A stretch of 64,000 bases of DNA from Amycolatopsis sp. QT-25 (lineage in GTDB: Bacteria; Actinomycetota; Actinomycetes; Mycobacteriales; Pseudonocardiaceae), in NCBI RefSeq assembly GCF_029369745.1, contig NZ_CP120210.1, positions 5,394,001-5,458,000 on the forward strand, given 5' to 3'. A model generated the notes under the pieces. That model did no database searches. It was not told the DNA's origin and saw nothing but the letters and a program-made list of their open reading frames with translations. Made by a program: the position numbers and the translations under genes. Positions 50,927 through 59,635 of this stretch are shown piece after piece. The first letter of the stretch is position 1, and every line of letters starts with the position of its first letter.

Positions 50927-52305
50927 TGTCCCGCAGCCCATCCGACGCGGACTGGCGACGCCTCGACCACGCCGTGGCCGGCCGCGTGCGGCGCCCCGGA
51001 GAGGTCGGTTTCCACGACGTCAGTGCGCCGTTCAACAAACGGTTCGCCGGAACCACCCCCCGCGGGGTCGTCTCCGTGGCGAACACCGCGGACGTACGAA
51101 TTGCCCTCGAGTGGGCGCGTGACACCGGCGTCGACGTCGTCGCCCGTTGTGGCGGGCACAGTTACGCGGGCCACTCGGTCAACACCGGCCTGGTCATCGA
51201 CCTCGGCCCGATGAACACCGTGTCCGCCGACGGATCGACAGGGCTGGTGACGGTCGCCGGCGGCGCACGGATGGCGGACGTCTACGCCGCCATCCAGCCG
51301 TACGAAATGGCCTTCGCGCTGGGCAACGGAGCCTCGGTCGGTATCGCGGGCCTCACCCTGGGCGGCGGCTGCGGGGCCACCTCCCGTGCGCTCGGGCTGA
51401 CCGCGGACGCGCTCGTGGCGACCACAGTGGTGACCGCGGACGGTCGGGTTCTGCGCTGCGACGCGGACGACAACGCCGACCTGTTCTGGGCCTGCCGCGG
51501 TGGCGGCGGCGGGAACTTCGGCGTCAACGTGTCCTTCACCTTCCAGGCGAAGCCGGTGGCCGGCTGCGCCAGCTACCTGCTGTTGTGGGACCGCGCCGAC
51601 GCGCCGAAGGTCTTTTCGGTGCTGCAAGAGGTCGCGCGGCGGGCACCGGACGAATTCGCGGTCAGGATCGGCGTCAGCAAGTCGGGTGACTCGGACGGCG
51701 TCGTGTCCGCCATCGGACAGCATCTCGGCACGGCGGGGGAGTTGCGGGAGATCCTCGACCCCGTACTGTCCGTCGCCCGGCCGATCCGCATGGACCTCGC
51801 GGACCGGACCTTCTGGCAGGCCAAGGACGATCTGCTGCACGAGACCGCGGAAGGGGCGTTCTCGGTGCGGACCAACATCGTCACCGAGCCACTGCCCGAG
51901 GAGGCGATCGACACGATGCTGTCGTTCGTCGACCGCGTTCCCCCCAGCAGCAATCCGGACGGTGGTGGCGCGGCCCTGTTCTCCTGGGGTGGCGCGATCA
52001 ACCGAGTGGGCGCGACGGAGACCGCGTTCGCCCATCGGAACGCGCTTTTCCTGCTGTCCATGGACACTTCGTGGGCCGAGAACGACGAGCCCGCCGTGGT
52101 CGACGCCAACCTTCGCTGGCTGGCGGAGCTGGGTGAGGCGATGTCGCCGTATGTGTCCGACGGCGCCTTCCAGAACTTCATCGACCCCGATCTCGAAGAC
52201 TGGCGCACCGCCTATTACGGCGTCAACTACCCACGACTGAAGGCGATCAAGGATCGGGTCGACCCCGACGGCGTCTTCACCTTCTCGCAAAGCATCGGTT
52301 CATGA
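50926..52305 (+). CDS. FAD-linked oxidase, berberine bridge enzyme-like
   Basis: 459 residues from GTG 50926 (overlaps the previous TAG). PCMH FAD domain with the covalent-FAD His in ARCGGHSYAGHSVNTGLVID, and LGGGCGATSRALGL. The second attachment Cys usual for BBE enzymes is not at its normal place (LGNGASVGIAG), so flavin is probably linked only through His. C-terminal BBE domain ends YYGVNYPRLKAIKDRVDPDG. No signal peptide. Would carry out a two- or four-electron oxidation of the product, such as hydrazine or alcohol oxidation (inference). Confidence 0.92.
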   Translation: MSRSPSDADWRRLDHAVAGRVRRPGEVGFHDVSAPFNKRFAGTTPRGVVSVANTADVRIALEWARDTGVDVVARCGGHSYAGHSVNTGLVIDLGPMNTVSADGSTGLVTVAGGARMADVYAAIQPYEMAFALGNGASVGIAGLTLGGGCGATSRALGLTADALVATTVVTADGRVLRCDADDNADLFWACRGGGGGNFGVNVSFTFQAKPVAGCASYLLLWDRADAPKVFSVLQEVARRAPDEFAVRIGVSKSGDSDGVVSAIGQHLGTAGELREILDPVLSVARPIRMDLADRTFWQAKDDLLHETAEGAFSVRTNIVTEPLPEEAIDTMLSFVDRVPPSSNPDGGGAALFSWGGAINRVGATETAFAHRNALFLLSMDTSWAENDEPAVVDANLRWLAELGEAMSPYVSDGAFQNFIDPDLEDWRTAYYGVNYPRLKAIKDRVDPDGVFTFSQSIGS

Positions 52306-52964
52306 TCGGCGACGACAAGGTCCTCATCTGGACGGCGGCCGAGGTCGAGAGTGGCGCCCTGCCGGCGGAGCATCGGTCATCCGCGCAGGAGATCCTGGCC
52401 TGGGCCGGCCGCTACCTGGTGTCACCGCACCCGGAACTGGGCCGGAACGGACCGGTGTGCCCGTACACGCAACCGTCGATCCACAAAGGACTCTTCCATC
52501 TGGCGGCACTCACCGCCACGAACGGCGAGACCGATGTCCGCGACGCGATCGAGAGCCTGCGTTCCTGGTATGAAAGGCTTTGCGCCACGGCCTCGCCCGC
52601 GGACCGGGAACTGCTGACGATTCTCCTCGTGCTGCCGCAACTGGACTATCAGGACGCGACAGGGCTGGACGACCTGCAGCGTGAGGCGAAGAACAAGTTC
52701 GTCGACGACGGCTTGATGATCGGGCAGTTCCATCCGGTCTGCGAACAGCCCGGCCTGTGGAACGAGAAGTTCAAGGCACTGCGCGCGCCGGTGCCGCTGC
52801 TGGCCATCCGCAAACTGGTCGTCTTCGACCTGCCGTTCCTGATGGACGACGCGGTGCACGCCGAGAGCTACCTCCGGCGGTTCGCGCCGGACATCCCGCC
52901 CCGCATCCGCGACCAGCTGGTCAACCGGCTGGTGGGCACCAAGAAGTCCTTGCAGACAGCCTGA
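52302..52964 (+). CDS. DUF6875 family protein
   Basis: 220 residues. N-terminal signature WAGRYLVSPHPELGRNGPVC is that of DUF6875, proteins of unknown function found in actinobacterial biosynthetic clusters. Later conserved blocks: LVLPQLDYQDATGLDDLQRE and MIGQFHPVCEQPGLWN. ATGA overlap with the oxidase gene (52302-52305). A soluble protein; no cofactor motif recognised. Confidence 0.82.
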   Translation: MIGDDKVLIWTAAEVESGALPAEHRSSAQEILAWAGRYLVSPHPELGRNGPVCPYTQPSIHKGLFHLAALTATNGETDVRDAIESLRSWYERLCATASPADRELLTILLVLPQLDYQDATGLDDLQREAKNKFVDDGLMIGQFHPVCEQPGLWNEKFKALRAPVPLLAIRKLVVFDLPFLMDDAVHAESYLRRFAPDIPPRIRDQLVNRLVGTKKSLQTA

Positions 52965-52984
52965 TCACCTCCGGGGGAGAACAC

Positions 52985-53782
52985 ATGCGGCACTACCTCA
53001 TGGTCCGGCCGGCCTACTTCGACGTCGAGTACTCGATCAACCCGTGGATGGATCCCGGCAAACCCACCGACACCCGGCTCGCGATCACCCAATGGGAATG
53101 GTTGCGCGACCTCTACGTCGAACTGGGCCACCGAGTCGACCTGCTCGACCCGGTGCCGGGCCTGCCGGACATGGTGTACGCGGCCAACGGTGCCACCGTG
53201 CTGAACGGCAAGGTGCTGGTCGCGCACTTCCACCACCGGCACCGCCGCCGGGAATCCGCGGCGTACCTGAACTGGTTCACCGAAAACGGTTACCGCGACG
53301 TGCGGCAGGCCAGGTGGCACAACGAGGGCGAAGGAGATTTCCTGGTCGCGGGTTCCCGGATCTTGGCGGGTTCGGGTTTCCGCAGCGATCGCCGCGCACA
53401 CGACGAGGGCGCCGAGTTCTTCGGGGTGCCGGTGGTGGGACTGACCTTGACCGACCCGCGGTACTACCATCTCGACACCGCGCTGACCGTTTTGGACGAC
53501 GGCCTGGTCATGTACTTCCCGCAGGCCTTCACCGAAGAAAGCCGGCAGCGGCTCGAAGAGCTGTACCCGGACGCCATCCTCGCCTCGGCCGCCGACGCCG
53601 CGGCGTTCGGCCTGAACGCCGTCTCCGACGGACGGCACGTCGTCCTGCCGCAGGCCGCGACGGGCCTGATCGCGCAGTTGCGCGAGCGCGGCTTCGAACC
53701 GATCGGCGCCGATCTTTCGGAGCTGCTCAAGGGCGGCGGAAGCGTCAAATGCTGCACGCTGGAACTCCGCCCCGCCCCCTGA
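52985..53782 (+). CDS. DDAH/amidinotransferase-fold hydrolase
   Basis: 265 residues from ATG 52985 after CGGGGGAGA. Pentein fold of dimethylarginine dimethylaminohydrolase type: PDMVYAANGATVLNGKVLVA (substrate Asp), YYHLDTALTVLDDG (catalytic His), GGSVKCCTLELR (nucleophile Cys). Such enzymes attack guanidines or amidines and release an amine, or transfer an amidino group. Last gene of the cupin operon. An amidino or ureido group in the product, or generation of a small amine, is inferred. Confidence 0.88.
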   Translation: MRHYLMVRPAYFDVEYSINPWMDPGKPTDTRLAITQWEWLRDLYVELGHRVDLLDPVPGLPDMVYAANGATVLNGKVLVAHFHHRHRRRESAAYLNWFTENGYRDVRQARWHNEGEGDFLVAGSRILAGSGFRSDRRAHDEGAEFFGVPVVGLTLTDPRYYHLDTALTVLDDGLVMYFPQAFTEESRQRLEELYPDAILASAADAAAFGLNAVSDGRHVVLPQAATGLIAQLRERGFEPIGADLSELLKGGGSVKCCTLELRPAP

Positions 53783-54028
53783 GCGACTCCGGCCGGTCGA
53801 GTGCGGCGCGATCGAACGGCGAGATCGTCCGGAAACGGAACACCAGCCCCTTTCAGGTCTCGCCGGGATCGGTGGCGTCGAGCCGCGGCGACCCCATGCC
53901 TTCGGGGAACCGGTGTGCCTCGCCGAGGGGGGAACAGGAACACCCAACGTCCTCGTTCGCACTTCCTTCACCCAGCGTCACCACGCAAGAAGCTTCGGTG
54001 CGCCGCACTGCTATTTTTGTTATGCCAA

Positions 54029-54066
54029 TTGACACAAACGCTCGCGATTGGCTACGGTTCGGCCCG
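54029..54066 (+). promoter_or_regulatory. Promoter of the RNA-ligase-like gene, probably leaderless
   Basis: TTGACA (54029-54034), 18-base spacer, TACGGT (54053-54058), and the GTG start only 7 bases later. Transcription would begin at or next to the start codon, and no ribosome site exists upstream. The 283 bases from 53783 to 54065 hold no other gene. Confidence 0.65.
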
Positions 54067-54884
54067 TGGAACAGGTGCGAGGGCGGGGCAGGCCGCGCAA
54101 GGATCCGGCGACGCTTGCCCGATGGACGCCTCCCGAGGGATGGTCACGGCTGGTCGCCTGGATCTCCCCGGAAGAGAAGAAGGCGTTGAAGCATGTGGCG
54201 GTCGAAGCCGACGTTTCCGTGGCGGAGCTGATACGGGCGCTCGCCGGCGGCCTGGCCGCCGGCGCCATCACTCCGGAGGAACTCGTCGGGCAAGTCGTGA
54301 AAGGGAAGACCGCCATGGAGAAGATCCCCACGCTTTTCGAGCGCGATGAGCGCTTCCACGTCGTCGACAGACCCCGGGCCGAGTGCGCGTGGGTGTTCGA
54401 AGGCGCCGGGGTCGGCACCGAGAAACTTGACGGCACCAACGTCCGGCTGACCGTGCGCGCGGGTCAGGTGGTCCGGGTCGAGAAACGCCGCAATCCGAGC
54501 AAGGCGCAGAAACAGCAGGGCATCGTGGACGGCTGGTACGTGGACACCGACAGCGAATCCGCCGACGACAAGTGGATCCTCGCGGCGGCCGGGAACACCG
54601 ACGTCTCCGGTTGGCCGGACGGGGAACATCCGAGCGAGGCACTCGGACCCCGTATCCAGGACAATCCCCTTGGGCTGGAAGAGCATCGGTGCGTGCCCTT
54701 CAACTTCCAGGCACCTGCCTTGCCCGAGGTACCGCGCAGCTACCACGGACTCCGGGACTTCCTCGCCACACTGGACAGCCGGTTCTCCCCGGGGCATCCG
54801 GCCGAAGGCATCGTCTTCCACCATCCGGACGGGCGGCGGGCCAAGATCAAGCGCAAGGACTTCCCTCGCGCGATGGCCGCGTAG
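54066..54884 (+). CDS. RNA ligase-like protein with N-terminal AT-hook and helical DNA-binding-like domain
   Basis: 272 residues from GTG 54066. Residues 4-14 (VRGRGRPRKDP) form an AT-hook, followed by a helix pair resembling ribbon-helix-helix proteins (VEADVSVAELIRALAGGLAA). The rest is a nucleotidyltransferase/RNA ligase: motif I TEKLDGTNVRLTV (Lys120, AMP-accepting), KRRNPSKAQKQQGIV, motif IV EGIVFHHPDG, motif V AKIKRKDFP. It resembles the DUF5565/RLIG1-type 5'-3' RNA ligases. Probably repairs or seals RNA. No partner kinase, phosphatase or 3' end-healing gene is adjacent. Confidence 0.85.
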   Translation: MEQVRGRGRPRKDPATLARWTPPEGWSRLVAWISPEEKKALKHVAVEADVSVAELIRALAGGLAAGAITPEELVGQVVKGKTAMEKIPTLFERDERFHVVDRPRAECAWVFEGAGVGTEKLDGTNVRLTVRAGQVVRVEKRRNPSKAQKQQGIVDGWYVDTDSESADDKWILAAAGNTDVSGWPDGEHPSEALGPRIQDNPLGLEEHRCVPFNFQAPALPEVPRSYHGLRDFLATLDSRFSPGHPAEGIVFHHPDGRRAKIKRKDFPRAMAA

Positions 54885-55183
54885 CTGACGATCGCGAGTG
54901 AGCGGCGTCAGCCGATCGGCCTCGCGGCCGCCTGGTCGGTTCCCTGTTCGAGGCCGAGGCTTCCCGAACCGAAACCGCAGTGTCGCCGGTTCACCCCTTG
55001 AACCCGAGCACCGGCATGACATTCGAACGCCGCCGAATTCCCTTTCCCATGACAATTTCGGGAAACCGTCCCGAGGAGGTCTCCGCCTCTCAGTATTTTC
55101 CACGACGCGCACCCGGCCGCGGCCCCGCTATATCTGGGAGCCCGTTCCAGTCTCGGAGCGGTTCTCCCGAGAGGACAAGCGCA

Positions 55184-56041
55184 ATGAAGCGTGGACCACA
55201 GTGGGCCGTCGCGGTCGTCGGCGCGGTGACCGCACTCCTGGTGGCGGTACCGGCCGCCGCCGAGGAAAGTCCTTATGCCCGCGGCCCCGCGCCGACGACC
55301 GCCACGATCGAAGCGGACCGCGGATCGTTCGAGATCGCCACCGAGAAGGTCCCGGCCGGACAGGGGTTCGGCGCCGGGACGATCCACTATCCGACCGACA
55401 CCGGCCAGGGCACGTTCGGGGCGATCGCGATCGCCCCCGGTTTCCTGGAATCGGAGGCGGCGATCGCGTGGTACGGCCCGCGTCTGGCCTCCCAGGGTTT
55501 CGTCGTCATCACGTTCTCGACGAAGAGCACCTGGGACACCCCGGACAACCGGTCCGAGCAACTGCTCGCGGCACTGCGCTACGTCACCGAGACGAGTCAG
55601 GCCAAGAGCCGCGTCGACCGGAACAGGCTCGCCGTGATGGGGCATTCGATGGGCGGCGGTGGTGCCTTGATCGCGTCGCAGAAGGCACCGGCGTTGAAGG
55701 CGGCGATCCCTTTGACGGGCTGGAATCCGAACACGACGTTCTCCGACGTGAAGGTCCCCACCTTCGTCGTCAGCGCACAGAACGACTTCATCGCGCCGGA
55801 CGGCACTTATTCCCGCCCGTTCTACCAAAGCCTTCCCGAGCCGTTGGACAAGGCGTACCTGCTATTGGCCGGGGCAGGCCACATGGTGCCGACGAAGCCG
55901 AACGTGACCATCGCGAAGTACAGCATCTCGTGGATGAAACGTTTCGTGGACGAAGACACCAGGTACGAACGGTTCCTGTGCCCGCTTCCGGCGAACGATC
56001 CGAAGATCGCCGTGTACCGGGGAACTTGCCCGATCGGCTGA
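55184..56041 (+). CDS. Secreted polyester hydrolase (cutinase/PET-hydrolase type alpha/beta hydrolase)
   Basis: 285 residues, signal peptide to about residue 26 (VAVPAAAEE). Close in layout to Thermobifida cutinases: SPYARGPAPTTATIEADRGS, FGAIAIAPGFLESEAAIAWY, nucleophile Ser155 in VMGHSMGGGG, Asp201, His233 in AGAGHMVPTKPN, a C-terminal disulfide Cys266-Cys282. Substrate-site Trp180 (LTGWNPN) and Met156 are kept, but the oxyanion Tyr of TfCut2 is Phe87 here. The start ATG 55184 follows GAGAGGACAA. Substrate may be cutin-like or other esters. A hairpin follows the stop. Confidence 0.92.
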   Translation: MKRGPQWAVAVVGAVTALLVAVPAAAEESPYARGPAPTTATIEADRGSFEIATEKVPAGQGFGAGTIHYPTDTGQGTFGAIAIAPGFLESEAAIAWYGPRLASQGFVVITFSTKSTWDTPDNRSEQLLAALRYVTETSQAKSRVDRNRLAVMGHSMGGGGALIASQKAPALKAAIPLTGWNPNTTFSDVKVPTFVVSAQNDFIAPDGTYSRPFYQSLPEPLDKAYLLLAGAGHMVPTKPNVTIAKYSISWMKRFVDEDTRYERFLCPLPANDPKIAVYRGTCPIG

Positions 56042-56046
56042 TCACC

Positions 56047-56087
56047 GGCGGCCGTGACCGCGAACCCCTTTCGGGGTCACGGCCGCC
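56047..56087. terminator. 13-bp-stem hairpin between convergent genes
   Basis: GGCGGCCGTGACC (56047-56059) pairs with GGTCACGGCCGCC (56075-56087). Lies after the hydrolase stop and overlaps the stop codon of the minus-strand LuxR gene. Confidence 0.8.
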
Positions 56088-58362
56088 CGCGGGCGGCGTC
56101 TCGCTGCTCGACCCAGACGGCCAGCTGGGTCCGGTTGGCGAAGTCGAGCTTGTGCGCGATGTGCTGGAGATGTGTTTCCACCGTGCGCCGCGCGATGACC
56201 AGTCTCGCCGCGATCTCCCGGTTGCTCAGCCCCGCCGCGATGAGCCGCGCGATCTCCGACTCACGCGGTGTCAGTGGCGGGAGAACGCCGGACGGGGTTT
56301 CCGGGCGTACCTGCGGGCCGGTCAGGGTGTCATGCGGGTTCCGGCGGCGTCCCTCGGCGAACGCGGCGTCGAACTTCCCGGCTCCCAAAGCTTTCCGGGT
56401 GGCGTCGGAGAACGTCGTATGGGTGGCGGTGACGGCGACGTCGGGTACGGCGTTGCAGCGCTCCCAGAGCGTGGCGGCGATTCCGAACAACTCCGCCGCC
56501 CGGGTCCATTCCCCCCGCCGCGCGGAAACCCAGGCCAGACCGTCCACCCGGTACGCCGCGGACAGCACGTCGGACGCGCGGAGATCGATCTCCAGCGCGG
56601 CACGGATGAAGCGTTCGCCGTCGTCGAGGTCGCCGCCGTAGCAGACCTCGGCGACCCCCAGCCCGAACAGGGCCATGGAGCGATACCGGTACTCCCCCGC
56701 CTCCTCGCACAGCAGGCGCATCGAACCCAACAGCGCCCGCGCTCCCGGAAGGTCACCTCGGTGAGCCAGAACGACCCCTTGAAGGAACATGGGGTGCATC
56801 TGCCGTCGTAGGTCGCCTCGCTCACCGAAGATCCGCACGGCCTCCGCCGCGTGGGACAGCGAATCGGGCTCCATGGACAGCATCAGCACGAATGCCCGCG
56901 CATGGGCGATGTACGGAACGGCTTCGTCGTCTTCGATCGCCTCGGCGGCGGTCAACCGCTGCCGGGCGAGCGGCAGATCCGCGTGCAGCGCGGCGCACAG
57001 GGCCGCGATCGCCAGCCCCCGTGCCCGCCCGCGGGTCTCCGGTGTCAGCGCGTCGAGCGCGCGATCGATCCAGTCACGCAGTTCCCAGGCCGCGCCGCGG
57101 GCCACCCAGTACTCGATCATGCCGGTGGCCATCTCCAACGCCACCGGGCTTTCCCCAGGGGTGCGGAGCGACCATGACAGCGCCTCGCGGATGTCGGCGT
57201 GTGCCGCGTTCAGGCGTTCGTAAGCCTCGTCCTGCCCAGGCCCGAACCAGGTGTCGGCGGCCTGTCCGATCAGCCTGGCGTAGTGATCACGATGCTTCCT
57301 CGCCACGGCGAACTCGTCACCGGAATCGGCGAGCCGCCCGCCGCCGTACTCGCGCACGATCCGGAGCATCCGGTAGTGCACCCTGTCCGTGCCGTCGACG
57401 CGGGACAGTACCGATTTGTCGACCAAGCCGTCCACCGCGTGCAGCACGGCCGTGGTGTCGAGCCCGCCGACCCCGGTGCAGACGTCCTCGACCGCGGACA
57501 GGTCGAACTGCCCGGCGAATACCGAACAGCACGCCCACACGGTCCGTTCGGTCGCGGTGCACAGGGAGTGGCTCCAGTCGAGGGTGGCGCGCAGCGTTCG
57601 ATGCCGCTCGACAGGCGCCCGGAGACCGGTGGCCAGTACACCGGGGTCGGTCTCGACCCGGTCCGCGATCTGCGACGGCGACAGGACCCGGATCCGGGCG
57701 GCCGCGAATTCGATCGCCAGCGGCAGACCGTCGAGCCGCCGGCACAGGCGGACGACGTCCGCGACGTTGCTTTCGGTGACCTCGAACGAGGGCAGGACGG
57801 CGGCGGCGCGCTCCGCGAACAGCCGCACCGCGCCGAAGGTGAGCGCCTCTTGGGAGGTCGTGTTCTCTTCGTGGGGTACGGCCAGGGGCGGGATCGTCAG
57901 GACATGCTCGCCGGCCACCCCCAGCGAGCAGCGGCTGGTGGCCAGGACCACGAGGTCGCGGCAGTCGCGCAGTAACGCCGTCACCAGGTCCGCGCTTCCG
58001 GCGAGAAGATGTTCGCAGTTGTCCAGCACCAGCAACGACCGCCGGGGCCGCAGGTACGACACGACCGCTTCCCGGTCGGTCCGCCCCGCCGTGTCGTGCA
58101 GGCCCAAGCCGTCGGCGACCGCGCGTGCGACGAGACGTTCGTCCCGCAACTCCCCCAATCCGGCGACCGCCACGCCACCGGGGAAGGTCCGGGTGAGCGA
58201 ACTGGCCACCTGAGCGGCCAACCGGGTCTTGCCCACGCCACCGGCCCCGGTCAAGGTGACCGCGCGTCCCGCGCCGAGCAGCCGTCGTACCTCGTTCTCG
58301 TCGTCCGCGCGGCCGACGTAACTCGTCAGTGGCCGCCGGTGGACCTCGCTTTCGCTCGCCAT
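56077..58362 (-). CDS. NB-ARC/TPR regulator with C-terminal LuxR domain
   Basis: 761 residues from ATG 58362 with AGGAGG at good spacing. N-terminal STAND ATPase: SYVGRADDENEVRRLLGAGR, Walker A TLTGAGGVGKTRLAAQV, Walker B LLVLDNCEHLL. Helical TPR-like middle (about 350-680) and a LuxR HTH at the end (LTPRESEIARLIAAGLSNRE; IARRTVETHLQHIAHKLDFA). Typical of large actinomycete LuxR regulators of secondary metabolism or stress. Adjacent to the convergent hydrolase and the cupin gene; targets unknown. Confidence 0.93.
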   Translation of the reverse strand: MASESEVHRRPLTSYVGRADDENEVRRLLGAGRAVTLTGAGGVGKTRLAAQVASSLTRTFPGGVAVAGLGELRDERLVARAVADGLGLHDTAGRTDREAVVSYLRPRRSLLVLDNCEHLLAGSADLVTALLRDCRDLVVLATSRCSLGVAGEHVLTIPPLAVPHEENTTSQEALTFGAVRLFAERAAAVLPSFEVTESNVADVVRLCRRLDGLPLAIEFAAARIRVLSPSQIADRVETDPGVLATGLRAPVERHRTLRATLDWSHSLCTATERTVWACCSVFAGQFDLSAVEDVCTGVGGLDTTAVLHAVDGLVDKSVLSRVDGTDRVHYRMLRIVREYGGGRLADSGDEFAVARKHRDHYARLIGQAADTWFGPGQDEAYERLNAAHADIREALSWSLRTPGESPVALEMATGMIEYWVARGAAWELRDWIDRALDALTPETRGRARGLAIAALCAALHADLPLARQRLTAAEAIEDDEAVPYIAHARAFVLMLSMEPDSLSHAAEAVRIFGERGDLRRQMHPMFLQGVVLAHRGDLPGARALLGSMRLLCEEAGEYRYRSMALFGLGVAEVCYGGDLDDGERFIRAALEIDLRASDVLSAAYRVDGLAWVSARRGEWTRAAELFGIAATLWERCNAVPDVAVTATHTTFSDATRKALGAGKFDAAFAEGRRRNPHDTLTGPQVRPETPSGVLPPLTPRESEIARLIAAGLSNREIAARLVIARRTVETHLQHIAHKLDFANRTQLAVWVEQRDAARGRP

Positions 58363-58415
58363 GGGCCTCCTCACCGGTGGTCCCATATCGAAGCATGTTC
58401 CGCGGAACCGAACGG

Positions 58416-58886
58416 CTACCGGCCGCACTCGTCCCATTCCGGCGCGTCGACGAAGTGGACGTCATACCGTTCGTGAAGGCGCTCGACCTCCTCCGGCGCG
58501 ACGTTCCCGCGCAGGATCTCGGGCAGGACACGGAAATAGCCGAACCGGTCGACGCCGGGCGCCAAGGTGATGAGGACGTCCGCGGCGACGTCCGGTGGCG
58601 CGGCGAAGGCGTGCCGGACACCCGGCGGGACGACGACGTAGCCACCCCGCTCGACCGTGATCGTCTCGGTGTCCACCAGCATCCGCAACGCTCCCTCCAG
58701 CACGTAGAACGCTTCGGCGGATTTCTGGTGATAGTGCGGTCTTGTGCCGGGTTCGCCGGCGCGCAGGGACAGCCGGTTCGCGCCGAGGAACCCACCCGTG
58801 TGCGCACCGTCGGCCAGTAGCCACAACGCGGGCTTCTCGATGACTTCCGCGTCTTTCTCCCGCACCACCCAGGCTTCGTTCGCCAT
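58416..58886 (-). CDS. Cupin-domain protein
   Basis: 156 residues from ATG 58886 (GTG 58895 possible). Cupin core: RPHYHQKSAEAFYVLEGALR and PPGVRHAFAAPPD give the metal-binding His/His/Glu/His. Quercetinase- or anti-sigma-like single cupin of unknown substrate. Divergent from a MarR gene, with a palindromic operator between them, so its expression is probably relieved by the MarR ligand. Confidence 0.9.
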   Translation of the reverse strand: MANEAWVVREKDAEVIEKPALWLLADGAHTGGFLGANRLSLRAGEPGTRPHYHQKSAEAFYVLEGALRMLVDTETITVERGGYVVVPPGVRHAFAAPPDVAADVLITLAPGVDRFGYFRVLPEILRGNVAPEEVERLHERYDVHFVDAPEWDECGR

Positions 58887-58905
58887 CGCGCTCACTCCTC
58901 ATCTA

Positions 58906-58920
58906 GTTGAATTCTTCAAC
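58906..58920. promoter_or_regulatory. MarR-type operator GTTGAATTCTTCAAC
   Basis: Perfect 15-base palindrome with six-base arms in the 74-base gap between the divergent cupin and MarR genes. A weaker second half-match (TTGA-N5-TCAA) follows at 58940-58952. Confidence 0.8.
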
Positions 58921-58960
58921 CAAAGCTAGGCCGAAGTGATTGAAGGCGTCAACTGTTATC

Positions 58961-59419
58961 GTGAGCGCCGTGACCAACTGGCTCGACCCGGACCAGCAGC
59001 GTGACTGGCGGGCGTTCATCGAGGGATCGGTGCGCTTCATCGACCTGCTCGACCGGCGATTGCGCGAGGAGCACGGGCTTTCCCTGGCGGAGTTCGAACT
59101 CCTGGTGCGACTGTCCGAAGCCACCGGCCGGTCGATGCGCATGGCGGACCTGGCGAAATCGGCGTACTACTCGCGCAGCCGGCTTTCGCATCGGATCAAC
59201 GGGCTGGAGACCCGCGGCCTCGTCCAGCGGGAATCGACCGCCGACGACGGCCGCGGCGTACGCGCCCGGCTCACCGACAAAGGGCACGAGACCCTGCGCC
59301 GCGCGGCACCGGACAACCTTCGTACCGTCCGCGAACACTTCGTGGACGTGATCGCGCCGGACGACCTCCAGGCCGTCGGCCGCGCCATGCGCGCCGTCGC
59401 CGCGACACTCGATCAATGA
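58961..59419 (+). CDS. MarR-family regulator
   Basis: 152 residues from GTG 58961 (GTG 58970 possible). Winged helix: GRSMRMADLAKSAYYSRSRL, then the wing QRESTADDGRGVRARLTDKG. Divergent from the cupin gene across a perfect palindrome and a second weaker copy, which it probably binds to repress both directions. Confidence 0.92.
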   Translation: MSAVTNWLDPDQQRDWRAFIEGSVRFIDLLDRRLREEHGLSLAEFELLVRLSEATGRSMRMADLAKSAYYSRSRLSHRINGLETRGLVQRESTADDGRGVRARLTDKGHETLRRAAPDNLRTVREHFVDVIAPDDLQAVGRAMRAVAATLDQ

Positions 59420-59635
59420 CGCGAGGCGGCCCCGTGGTCCGGACAGGCCGAGCGGAGGCGGAACCGGGCGAGCGGCCCGTGCAGGCCGAGTTCGTCGAAC
59501 GTCGTGGTCCTTCGTGGACCGACGCCGCGCTTTCCTGGTGAAGCCTCAAGGCGTGCCGCCGTCGGATGGCGTCCGCCGGTATGACCCGGACCACACGCTC
59601 TGCCGTCCTCGACGACAGACGGTAATGTCCGTTTC

